From Actinomycetes bacterium (GTDB lineage Bacteria; Actinomycetota; Actinomycetes; Actinomycetales; Cellulomonadaceae): a stretch of 12,682 nucleotides of DNA. The notes beneath the pieces are model-generated. The model ran no database searches and was not told the DNA's origin. It saw only the letters and a list, made by a program, of their open reading frames with translations. This document shows, one piece after another, positions 1 to 5,651 of the stretch. A program made the translations under genes and the position numbers. The stretch is from contig JAEWCA010000430.1 of the NCBI GenBank assembly GCA_023390875.1, positions 1 to 12,682 of the forward strand, in the 5' to 3' direction. Every line of letters starts with the position of its first letter. Within the stretch, counting starts at the first letter, position 1.

Positions 1-14
1 GTTATAAGAGACAG
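1..14. other. Probable residual sequencing adapter (Tn5 mosaic end)
   Basis: Bases 3-14 read TATAAGAGACAG, which is identical to the last 12 bases of the 19-base Tn5 mosaic end used in Nextera libraries. It is AT-rich and sits exactly at the window edge, immediately before DNA of very high GC content. I infer an untrimmed adapter at a contig end. A genuine genomic match is possible but unlikely in this base composition. Confidence 0.75.
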
Positions 15-84
15 GGCCCGCACCCGTCCCCCGGGCGGGCCGGGTCGCCGCGCGCCCGGACGCCACGGGCCTCACACTCGACGC

Positions 85-1137
85 ATGCCGGCCGCGCCGA
101 CGACGCCCGACACCGCCCCGGCCACGACACCGGGCACGCCCGACGAGGGCCGTGCCCCGCGCGTGTGCGTCCTCGCCGCGACACCCTGGCTCACGGTCAC
201 GATCGAGGCGCCGAGCAGCGAGGACTCGCACCCCGAGGTCCACGTGCACGCGGGCGGCCAGGGCTTGTGGGTCGGCCGGATGGCGGTCTCGCTCGGCGCC
301 GAGGTCGTCGTGTGCGGGCCGTTCGGCGGCGAGATCGGCACGGTCCTCGCGCACCTCGCCGAGGTCGAGCGGCTCCGGGTGCGGCCCACCCAGTACTCGG
401 GCGGCAACGGCGCCTACGTGCACGACCGGCGTGAGGGCGACCGGCGGGAGATCGCCCAGACGCCGCCGCACTCCCTCGACCGGCACGAGCTCGACGACCT
501 CTACGGCACCGTCCTGGTCGAGGCGATGGACGCCGACGTCACGGTGCTCACGGGAGCCGACCCGCCGTCGGTGCTGCCCGCTGCCGTGCTCGGCCGTCTC
601 GCACGCGACCTGCGCGCCGCGGGCCGCACGGTGGTCGGCGACCTGTCGGGCCGGGCGGCCGCCGCGTTCGCGCAGGCCGGCGGCACCGTGCTCAAGATCA
701 GCCACGAGGAGCTCGTCGAGGGCGGCTTCGTCGCGGGCGACACCACCGCCGACCTGGTGCGCGGGGCACGGGCGCTCCTCGGCCGCAGCCGCGCGGACCG
801 CGCGGGCGCGGCCGCCGACCGGCCGGGCGGTTGCCTGGGGTCGGTCGTCGTCTCCCGGGCCGGCGACGCGGGCCTCATCGTGACCGCCGACGACGTCCGC
901 ACCGTGCATCCCCCGCCCATCACGGTCGTCGACCACCGGGGCGCCGGGGACTCGATGACGGCGGGCATCGCGGTCGGCCTCGGCCGCGGGCTCCCGCTCG
1001 AGGAGTCGGTCCGCCTCGGCGCCGCCGCGGGGGCCCTCAACGTGACCCGTCGCGGCCTCGGCACGGGCCGGCGCGAGCAGATCGAGCGCTTCGCCCGCCG
1101 CGTCGACGTGCGGTCGCTGGAGGACGTGTCCGGCTGA
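85..1137 (+). CDS. PfkB-family carbohydrate kinase (1-phosphofructokinase-like)
   Basis: A 350-residue ribokinase/PfkB-fold kinase, expected to transfer phosphate from ATP to a sugar or sugar phosphate in the cytoplasm. The N-terminal glycine motif is GGQGLWVGRMA (residues 57-67), resembling the GGKGxNVA motif of 1-phosphofructokinase and tagatose-6-phosphate kinase. The C-terminal signature DHRGAGDS (283-290) contains the catalytic-base Asp289 and the anion hole. Residues 1-25 are a Pro/Thr/Ala-rich tail before the first beta strand (RVCVLAATP), so the true start could be further in. The ATG at 85 has no clear ribosome binding site, but CACACT ends six bases before it, which would fit a weak leaderless promoter. 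surE begins 51 bases downstream on the same strand, so the two are probably co-transcribed. The substrate cannot be read from sequence. I am sure of the family and unsure of the sugar. Confidence 0.88.
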   Translation: MPAAPTTPDTAPATTPGTPDEGRAPRVCVLAATPWLTVTIEAPSSEDSHPEVHVHAGGQGLWVGRMAVSLGAEVVVCGPFGGEIGTVLAHLAEVERLRVRPTQYSGGNGAYVHDRREGDRREIAQTPPHSLDRHELDDLYGTVLVEAMDADVTVLTGADPPSVLPAAVLGRLARDLRAAGRTVVGDLSGRAAAAFAQAGGTVLKISHEELVEGGFVAGDTTADLVRGARALLGRSRADRAGAAADRPGGCLGSVVVSRAGDAGLIVTADDVRTVHPPPITVVDHRGAGDSMTAGIAVGLGRGLPLEESVRLGAAAGALNVTRRGLGTGRREQIERFARRVDVRSLEDVSG

Positions 1138-1188
1138 CGCCGCGGCCCTCGGGTGGCGCCCGCGCGGCACGGACGGTCGGATGGGTCC

Positions 1189-1992
1189 ATGCGCGTGCTC
1201 GTGACGAACGACGACGGCATCGACTCCCCCGGCCTCACGGTGCTCGCCCGGGTCGCGCTCGACGCGGGTCACGACGTGGTCGTCGCCGCACCGCAGCGCG
1301 AGTCGTCCGGCGCGAGCGCGTCGCTGCTCGGGGCCGAGAAGGACGGCCGCCTCATGGTCGAGGCGCGCCCCTCGCCGGGACTGCCCGACGGCGTCACGTC
1401 GTTCGCGGTCCGCGCCGCGCCGGGCCTGATCGCGTTCGTCGCCGCCTACGGCGGGTTCGGCCCGAAACCCGACCTCGTCCTGTCGGGCGTCAACCGGGGC
1501 GCGAACACCGGCCACGCGGTGCTGCACTCCGGCACGGTCGGCGCGGCCCTGTCGGCGGCCACGCACGACATCCCCGGCCTGGCCGTGTCGATCGCCGAGC
1601 AGGACCCGCGCCACTGGGAGACCGCCGGCTGGTTCGCCCGCCCGGTGCTCGACTGGCTGGTCGCGCACGGCGAGCGCAACCGGGTGCTCAACCTCAACGT
1701 CCCCGACCGCCCGGCCGACGAGGTCCGCGGCCTGCGCAAGGCCCCGCTCGCGTCGTTCGGCGCCGTCCAGGCCCGCGTCCACGAGGTCGAGCACGGCAAC
1801 CTCCAGCTCACGTACGCGGACGTCGAGATCACACGCGAGCCCGACACCGACGCAGGCCTGCTCGCCCGCGGCTGGGCCACGCTCACGCAGCTGCGCGCCC
1901 CCTGCTTCGACGCGGACGCCGACCTGCCCGAGCTGCCGTCGCCGGCGGTCGACCGCACCACCCTGGACGCCTCGGTAGGCTCGACACCATGA
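1189..1992 (+). CDS. surE: 5'/3'-nucleotidase SurE
   Basis: A 267-residue SurE-family metal-dependent phosphatase that dephosphorylates nucleoside 5'- and 3'-monophosphates in the cytoplasm. It opens with the family signature MRVLVTNDDGIDSPG; Asp8 and Asp9 with Ser39/Ser40 (RESSGAS) and Asn102 (SGVNRGANTG) are the expected metal ligands. The length is normal for the family. I chose the ATG at 1189 over an in-frame ATG at 1153 because the conserved beta strand starts at once with it and the 12 extra residues are not conserved-looking. The ribosome binding site is weak. The gene follows the pfkB-like kinase by 51 bases, and its stop overlaps the galE start (ATGA), which suggests one transcript and translational coupling. 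Family assignment is firm; the physiological substrate is not. Confidence 0.95.
   Translation: MRVLVTNDDGIDSPGLTVLARVALDAGHDVVVAAPQRESSGASASLLGAEKDGRLMVEARPSPGLPDGVTSFAVRAAPGLIAFVAAYGGFGPKPDLVLSGVNRGANTGHAVLHSGTVGAALSAATHDIPGLAVSIAEQDPRHWETAGWFARPVLDWLVAHGERNRVLNLNVPDRPADEVRGLRKAPLASFGAVQARVHEVEHGNLQLTYADVEITREPDTDAGLLARGWATLTQLRAPCFDADADLPELPSPAVDRTTLDASVGSTP
1976..1981 (+). promoter_or_regulatory. Candidate -10 element for leaderless galE mRNA
   Basis: TAGGCT lies inside the last codons of surE and ends seven bases before the galE ATG, so transcription would start at or next to the A of ATG. TANNNT hexamers at this distance are typical of leaderless actinobacterial genes. No good -35 is visible at 16-19 bases upstream. 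Confidence 0.5.
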
Positions 1993-2948
1993 CGTGGCTG
2001 GTCACTGGCGGGGCGGGGTACATCGGGTCGCACGTGGTGCGGGCGTTCGCGCAGGTCGGGCTCGGGACCGTCGTCCTCGACGACCTGTCGAGCGGACACA
2101 AGGAGTTCGTCCCCGCGGACGTCCCCCTCGTCGAGGGCTCGATCCTCGACACCGACCTCGTCGCGGACACCCTGGCGACGCACGGCGTCGTCGGCGTCGT
2201 GCATCTCGCGGGGTTCAAGTACGCGGGCGTCTCGGTCGACCGCCCGCTGCACACGTACGACCAGAACGTCACCGGCACCGCGCACCTGCTCGAGGCCATG
2301 GCTTCCCAGGGCGTCGACGCGATCGTCTTCTCGTCGTCCGCCGCGGTGTACGGCACGCCGGACGTCGACCTCGTCACCGAGACCACCGCCACCCGTCCGG
2401 AGTCGCCGTACGGCGAGTCCAAGCTCATCGGCGAGTGGCTGCTGCGGGACCAGGGCCGTGCGACCGGTCTGCGGCACACGTCGCTGCGGTACTTCAACGT
2501 CGTCGGCTCCGGCACCCCCGAGCTGTACGACACGAGCCCGCACAACCTCTTCCCGCTCGTGCTCGACGCGCTCGCCGAGGGCCGCACGCCGCGCATCAAC
2601 GGCACGGACTACCCGACACCCGACGGCACGTGCGTGCGCGACTACATCCACGTCGCCGACCTCGCTGACGCGCACGTGGCCGCCGCGCGCGTGCTGGCCG
2701 ACGGCGGGCAGCTCGAGCCCGTCTACAACCTCGGCTCGGGCGACGGCGTCTCCGTCCGGCAGATCATGACGGCGATGGCGCAGTCGACGGGCATCGCGTT
2801 CGAGCCCGAGCTCGCGCCGCGCCGCCCCGGCGACCCCGCCCGCATCGTCGCGTCCGGAGAGCTCGCCGCGCGCGACCTGGGCTGGCGCATGACGTACACG
2901 CTCGCCGAGATGGTCGCGACCGCCTGGCAGGCCCGCGGGGCCCACTGA
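1989..2948 (+). CDS. galE: UDP-glucose 4-epimerase (GalE-type SDR)
   Basis: A 319-residue extended short-chain dehydrogenase/reductase, predicted to interconvert UDP-glucose and UDP-galactose in the cytoplasm with tightly bound NAD+. The N-terminal Rossmann loop is GGAGYIGSH (residues 7-15), the catalytic Ser is in SSSAAVYG (115-122), and the YxxxK pair is Tyr141/Lys145 (SPYGESK). The C-terminal half has the expected RDYIHVADLADAH segment. Length fits GalE (about 320-340). The ATG overlaps the surE stop as ATGA, which fixes the start, although an open frame runs much further upstream through surE. A TAGGCT hexamer seven bases before the ATG suggests a second, leaderless mRNA. The product could feed galactose use or supply UDP-galactose for wall and exopolysaccharide synthesis. 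A related UDP-sugar epimerase specificity cannot be excluded. Confidence 0.92.
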   Translation: MTWLVTGGAGYIGSHVVRAFAQVGLGTVVLDDLSSGHKEFVPADVPLVEGSILDTDLVADTLATHGVVGVVHLAGFKYAGVSVDRPLHTYDQNVTGTAHLLEAMASQGVDAIVFSSSAAVYGTPDVDLVTETTATRPESPYGESKLIGEWLLRDQGRATGLRHTSLRYFNVVGSGTPELYDTSPHNLFPLVLDALAEGRTPRINGTDYPTPDGTCVRDYIHVADLADAHVAAARVLADGGQLEPVYNLGSGDGVSVRQIMTAMAQSTGIAFEPELAPRRPGDPARIVASGELAARDLGWRMTYTLAEMVATAWQARGAH

Positions 2949-2977
2949 CGCCCCGGTGGCGGTGGCCCACGGCGCAA

Positions 2978-3010
2978 CCTGGCCGGCGTGCACCTCGTCG
3001 ACGGGCCAGG
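2978..3010. terminator. Possible bidirectional terminator hairpin between convergent genes
   Basis: CCTGGCC (2978-2984) and GGCCAGG (3004-3010) form a 7-bp perfect stem with a 19-base loop in the short gap where galE (plus) and the flavin oxidoreductase (minus) converge. There is no T-tract, which is common in GC-rich actinobacteria. The long loop makes this tentative. Confidence 0.35.
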
Positions 3011-3034
3011 AGACGGTCTCCCGCCGAGCCGGTC

Positions 3035-3955
3035 TCAGCGCGTGGCGACCGGCAGCGCCTGAAGCTCCGTCAGCCGTCCGGCGAACGCCGCGAGCACCGA
3101 CTCCTGCCCGGCGTAGATCCCGTCCGGGCGAGGCCAGTGGACCACCACGTCGGTGAACCCCAGCGCCGCCGCACGCTCGACGCCCTCGACCGCGAGGTCG
3201 AGCGAGGCCAGCGAGAAGATCGGAGCCCCGTCGAGGCTCAGCACCCGGCGCAGCGGCTCGGCGCGCCCTTCGCCCGCCTCGGCGGCGTCCATCCGCTCCG
3301 ACTCCTCGGCCAGCCCCGTCCACCACTGCTCCTGGGCGAGGTCCGCGTCGGCAGGGACGTCCTCGGTCGCGTAGCTCGGCCCGTACGTGATCCAGCCCTG
3401 ACCGAACCGGGCGGCGAGCCGCATCGTGCGGGGGCCGGCCGCAGCGACGAGGAACGGTGTCCGGGGGCGCGCGAGCGTGCCGGGGATCATCCGCGCGTCG
3501 TCGGCCGTGTAGACCTCGCCGTGCCGGGTCGTGACGGGCTGCGTGAGCAGCTCGTCGAGCAGCTCGACGAACTCCTCGAAGCGCCGCGTCCGCTCGCCGC
3601 GCGTCGGTGCGGGACCGGTGACGGACGCGTCGAACCCCTCCCCACCTGCGCCGATGCCCAGCAGGAACCGCCCCTCGCTCACGTCGTCGAGGCCCATGAC
3701 GTCCTTGGCGAACGGCACCGGGTGCCGGAAGTTCGGCGACGCCACGAACGTGCCGAGCCCGATGCGCTCCGTCACGGCCGCCGCGGCGGCGAGCAGCGGG
3801 ACCGTCGCGAACCACGGCCCGTCCGCGAGCGTCCGCCACGCGAGGTGGTCGTAGGTCCAGGCGTGGTCGAAACCCCACTCCTCGACCTGCCGCCAGCGCG
3901 CACGCGCCTGCGACCAGCGATCCTCGGGCAGCAGCACGACACCGACGGCGACCAT
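3035..3955 (-). CDS. LLM-class flavin-dependent oxidoreductase
   Basis: A 306-residue member of the luciferase-like monooxygenase superfamily, a TIM-barrel fold that binds FMN or coenzyme F420. The family pattern is clear: a strand and helix with EEWGFDHAWTYDHL near residues 25-38, then TERIGLGTFVASPNFRHPV (62-80), and the SEGRFLLGIGAGGEGFDA segment (93-110) that lines the cofactor pocket. Near the end a GFTDVVVHWPRP strand closes the barrel. I start it at the ATG at 3955, because an alternative ATG at 3979 lies upstream of a TAGGGT hexamer that looks like the gene's own -10. It stands alone, convergent with galE and about 60 bases downstream of the metallopeptidase gene. Cofactor choice and substrate cannot be read from sequence; many actinobacterial members use F420. 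Confidence 0.88.
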   Translation of the reverse strand: MVAVGVVLLPEDRWSQARARWRQVEEWGFDHAWTYDHLAWRTLADGPWFATVPLLAAAAAVTERIGLGTFVASPNFRHPVPFAKDVMGLDDVSEGRFLLGIGAGGEGFDASVTGPAPTRGERTRRFEEFVELLDELLTQPVTTRHGEVYTADDARMIPGTLARPRTPFLVAAAGPRTMRLAARFGQGWITYGPSYATEDVPADADLAQEQWWTGLAEESERMDAAEAGEGRAEPLRRVLSLDGAPIFSLASLDLAVEGVERAAALGFTDVVVHWPRPDGIYAGQESVLAAFAGRLTELQALPVATR

Positions 3956-3962
3956 GCGGCCG

Positions 3963-3968
3963 ACCCTA
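3963..3968 (-). promoter_or_regulatory. Candidate -10 element for the flavin oxidoreductase gene
   Basis: On the minus strand TAGGGT ends seven bases before the ATG at 3955, the spacing expected for a leaderless transcript. A 3/6 match to a -35 (GGGACG) lies 16 bases upstream. The element also supports 3955 as the start over 3979. Confidence 0.45.
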
Positions 3969-4014
3969 ACGTGCACCACCGACGCGTCCCGGGTCGCAGC
4001 ACGGGGCGGCGCGC

Positions 4015-4368
4015 TCAGCCCCAGCCGAGCTCGTGCAGGCGGGCGTCGTCGATGCCGAAGTGGTGCGCGATCTCGTGCACGACGGTCACCGCGACCTCCT
4101 CGACGACGTCGTCCCGGTCGTCGCAGATCGCGAGCGTGGGCTTGCGGAAGATCGTGATGCGGTCCGGCAGCGACCCGGCCGCCCAGAACTCCCCGCGCTC
4201 GGTGAGCGGCGTCCCCTCGTAGAGCCCGAGGAGCTCCTCCTCGCCGGGCGGGACCTCGTCCTCGACGAGCACCACCACGTTGTCCATCATCGCGGCGAGC
4301 TCGGCCGGGATCTCGTCGAGCGCGTCGCGCACGGCGTCCTCGAACTCGGCCCTCGTCATCTCCACCAC
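4015..4368 (-). CDS. Small zincin-like metallopeptidase family protein
   Basis: A 117-residue protein of the actinobacterial 'metallopeptidase family protein' group (COG3824-like, minimal zincin fold). The zinc-binding motif is HEIAHHFGIDD at residues 98-108, matching HExxHxxGxxD with ligands His98, His102 and probably Asp108 and catalytic Glu99. The centre carries the group's LLGLYEGTPLTERG stretch. No signal peptide or membrane segment is seen, so it should be cytoplasmic. I chose the GTG at 4368, since a GTGAAA / 17 bases / CAGGAT promoter ends six bases before it; a GTG at 4365 and an ATG at 4359 are alternatives. It is divergent from the tRNA cluster. Family members are conserved next to tRNA genes in my recollection, but their substrate is unknown, and peptidase activity is inferred only from the motif. 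Confidence 0.88.
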   Translation of the reverse strand: MVEMTRAEFEDAVRDALDEIPAELAAMMDNVVVLVEDEVPPGEEELLGLYEGTPLTERGEFWAAGSLPDRITIFRKPTLAICDDRDDVVEEVAVTVVHEIAHHFGIDDARLHELGWG

Positions 4369-4374
4369 GCGACC

Positions 4375-4403
4375 ATCCTGCCTGCTCACGGCCCAGGTTT
4401 CAC
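4375..4403 (-). promoter_or_regulatory. Promoter of the metallopeptidase gene
   Basis: On the minus strand GTGAAA (4398-4403) is followed after 17 bases by CAGGAT (4375-4380), and the GTG start comes six bases later. Both hexamers and the spacing fit a sigma-70-type promoter, and a leaderless mRNA is implied. Confidence 0.5.
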
Positions 4404-4432
4404 CGGTGTGCGCCGGCCCACAGGGCCTCACT

Positions 4433-4462
4433 TTGGAGATCGGGCCCGACACCCCGTATGCT
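4433..4462 (+). promoter_or_regulatory. Promoter of the tRNA-Glu-Asp(-Phe) cluster
   Basis: TTGGAG (4433-4438), an 18-base spacer and TATGCT (4457-4462) form a good sigma-70-type promoter about 42 bases before the mature 5' end of tRNA-Glu. It is the strongest -35/-10 pair I found, as expected for stable RNA. It is back to back with the metallopeptidase promoter. Confidence 0.6.
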
Positions 4463-4504
4463 CGTCACCGGTCATCCGGCGCCTCGACGTCAGGGGCGGG
4501 ACTC

Positions 4505-4577
4505 GCCCCCATCGTCTAGCGGCCTAGGACCCCGCCCTTTCACGGCGGTAGCACGGGTTCGAATCCCGTTGGGGGTA
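4505..4577 (+). tRNA. tRNA-Glu (anticodon UUC)
   Basis: A full cloverleaf: acceptor GCCCCCA (4505-4511) pairs with TGGGGGT (4570-4576), the anticodon stem CCGCC/GGCGG encloses loop CTTTCAC with anticodon TTC at 4539-4541, and the T arm is ACGGG-TTCGAAT-CCCGT. The discriminator is A4577. CCA is not encoded (CGA follows), so it must be added after transcription. It is the first of three tRNA genes on this strand. Confidence 0.96.
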
Positions 4578-4579
4578 CG

Positions 4580-4646
4580 AGCAGTTCAGCAGTAAGAAGG
4601 ACAGCAACACAGCAGTTCAGCACCACGGTCTCGCAGTGCAGCAGTA
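4580..4646 (+). repeat. CAG-rich short direct repeats in tRNA-Glu/tRNA-Asp spacer
   Basis: The spacer carries three copies of a GCAGTTCAGCA-like unit, starting at 4581, 4612 and 4633. The first and third agree over 14 bases except one (GCAGTTCAGCAGTA and GCAGTGCAGCAGTA), and AGCAGTTCAGCA occurs exactly twice. The stretch is poorer in GC than its surroundings and is rich in CAG. It has no open frame of interest; it may be transcribed and removed during tRNA processing. Confidence 0.7.
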
Positions 4647-4651
4647 CACGA

Positions 4652-4725
4652 GGCCCCGTAGCGCAGTTGGTTAGCGCGCCGCCCTGTCACGGCGGAGGTC
4701 GCGGGTTCAAGTCCCGTCGGGGTCG
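4652..4725 (+). tRNA. tRNA-Asp (anticodon GUC)
   Basis: Acceptor GGCCCCG (4652-4658) pairs with CGGGGTC (4718-4724), with one G-T pair; the anticodon stem CCGCC/GGCGG holds loop CTGTCAC with anticodon GTC at 4686-4688, and the T arm is GCGGG-TTCAAGT-CCCGT. The discriminator is G4725, as is usual for tRNA-Asp. CCA is not encoded. A terminator-like hairpin follows five bases later. Confidence 0.96.
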
Positions 4726-4730
4726 CTCGA

Positions 4731-4754
4731 AGCGCCGGTCTTCGGACCGGCGTT
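4731..4754 (+). terminator. Hairpin terminator after tRNA-Asp (UUCG tetraloop)
   Basis: AGCGCCGGTC and GACCGGCGTT form a 10-bp stem (one G-T pair) closed by a TTCG loop (4741-4744), a very stable C(UUCG)G hairpin. TTCTCGTT follows. It should end the tRNA-Glu-Asp transcript or act as a partial stop or processing signal before tRNA-Phe. Confidence 0.75.
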
Positions 4755-4764
4755 CTCGTTCCAA

Positions 4765-4840
4765 GGCTCTGTAGCTCAGTTGGTAGAGCGCACGACTGAA
4801 AATCGTGAGGTCACCGGATCGACACCGGTCGGAGCCACCA
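4765..4840 (+). tRNA. tRNA-Phe (anticodon GAA), CCA encoded
   Basis: Acceptor GGCTCTG (4765-4771) pairs with CGGAGCC (4830-4836); the anticodon stem CACGA/TCGTG holds loop CTGAAAA with anticodon GAA at 4798-4800. The discriminator A4837 is followed by an encoded CCA, unlike the Glu and Asp genes beside it. The T arm is ACGGG-like (ACCGG/CCGGT) but its loop reads ATCGACA, with A where T54 is usual. All other features are standard. It lies only 10 bases after the previous hairpin. Confidence 0.95.
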
Positions 4841-4843
4841 CCC

Positions 4844-4871
4844 AAGAACCCCCGGGCGACCGGGGGTTCTT
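4844..4871 (+). terminator. Rho-independent terminator after tRNA-Phe
   Basis: A perfect 12-bp inverted repeat, AAGAACCCCCGG and its complement, is closed by the GNRA tetraloop GCGA (4856-4859) and ends in TTCTT. It starts three bases after the encoded CCA. It should end the tRNA transcript. Confidence 0.88.
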
Positions 4872-4944
4872 CGCGTCTCGGGGCCCGACGTCGACCGCAG
4901 GCGCGCCCGACGAGCACGCCGTCCGACCTCGCCCCCGGACCTGG

Positions 4945-5011
4945 CCCGACGTACCCGCGGGACAACCTCGCCGGACGGCCCGACGCACCCGCGGGACGAC
5001 CTCGCCGGACG
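4945..5011. repeat. 34-bp tandem duplication upstream of membrane-protein gene
   Basis: A 33-base unit at 4945-4977 recurs at 4979-5011 with two mismatches (period 34). Each copy contains the palindrome CCCGCGGG and ends in CTCGCCGGACG. A weaker third copy seems to precede it near 4924-4941. The rest of the 4872-5083 gap holds only the promoter-like TAGGCT and the ribosome binding site of the next gene. Confidence 0.8.
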
Positions 5012-5037
5012 TGCCACGACGCTCCCACCAGGACGCC

Positions 5038-5043
5038 TAGGCT
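5038..5043 (+). promoter_or_regulatory. Candidate -10 element for the first membrane-protein gene
   Basis: TAGGCT, a good actinobacterial TANNNT hexamer, lies 40 bases before the GTG start and 26 bases after the 34-bp duplication. It implies a short leader holding the GGAGG at 5072-5076. No convincing -35 is seen. Confidence 0.4.
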
Positions 5044-5083
5044 GGTCGCACCGCATGTCACGCCAGCCGACGGAGGACCTCCC

Positions 5084-5527
5084 GTGAGCAGCTCGTCCGG
5101 GCCCGATCGCCCGCGCCACCGCTTCTTCGACCGCTTCACCGAGCCGATCGCCGAGCTGGCGCGCGAGAAGATCGAGAACGCCGAGGACCGGGTCCGCGAG
5201 GCGGTCCAGGCCGAGATCGACGCGGTCGGCGCGAGCGTCCGCAAGCGGGCCGTCGAGATCCGTCCGTCGGCGATCGCGTTCGCCGCGGCGCTGCTGCTCA
5301 CCGTCTTCGGCCTCGCGCTGTTCACCACCGCCGCCGTGCTCGGCCTGTCGCACGTCCTCGAGCCGTGGCTCTCGGCCCTCCTCGTCGGAGCGGCGCTCAT
5401 CCTCGTCGCCGCGGGCCTCGCCGCCTGGGGCCGACGCCACCTGCCCGAGCCGACGCCCATGTCGGTCGTCCGCGCTCGCGAGCCCCTCCACCCCGCCGGC
5501 GAGCAGGTCCACCCCTGGGCCGACTGA
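5084..5527 (+). CDS. Two-helix membrane protein, holin-superfamily-like
   Basis: A 147-residue protein with a charged, heptad-like N-terminal helix (residues 20-58, rich in Glu, Arg and Ala), two membrane segments (about 62-84 and 95-116) and a short Pro-rich tail. This layout is that of the actinobacterial 'phage holin family' (Phage_holin_3_6-like) proteins, but the match is weaker than for the next gene, so a plain membrane-protein label is safer. The GTG start at 5084 is preceded by GGAGG (5072-5076), and a TAGGCT hexamer lies further up. An in-frame open stretch before 5084 covers terminator and repeat DNA and is not credible as protein. It heads a same-strand group with two more small envelope proteins. 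The function is unknown; stress-related envelope roles are only a guess. Confidence 0.8.
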   Translation: MSSSSGPDRPRHRFFDRFTEPIAELAREKIENAEDRVREAVQAEIDAVGASVRKRAVEIRPSAIAFAAALLLTVFGLALFTTAAVLGLSHVLEPWLSALLVGAALILVAAGLAAWGRRHLPEPTPMSVVRAREPLHPAGEQVHPWAD

Positions 5528-5651
5528 CGCCCGGGGGTCCCCGAGCGGCCCACCGGCCAGCGCGTCGGGCGTCGTCACCCCCACTCGGATCGCGTCCGCC
5601 GCAGCCCACCAGCACACTGAGAGTCCGAGCGACGAGCGGAGGGTCGTCACG

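Noticed and set aside
831..1988. In-frame N-terminal extension of GalE by 386 residues
   Set aside because: The extension is an Arg/Pro-rich shadow of surE and pfkB; the Rossmann motif starts right after the ATG at 1989.
1446..3878. Long open frame of 810 codons on the minus strand across surE and galE
   Set aside because: It runs antisense to genes with firm family signatures, and its product is Arg/Gly/Ala-rich low-information sequence, the usual shadow of GC-rich codon bias.
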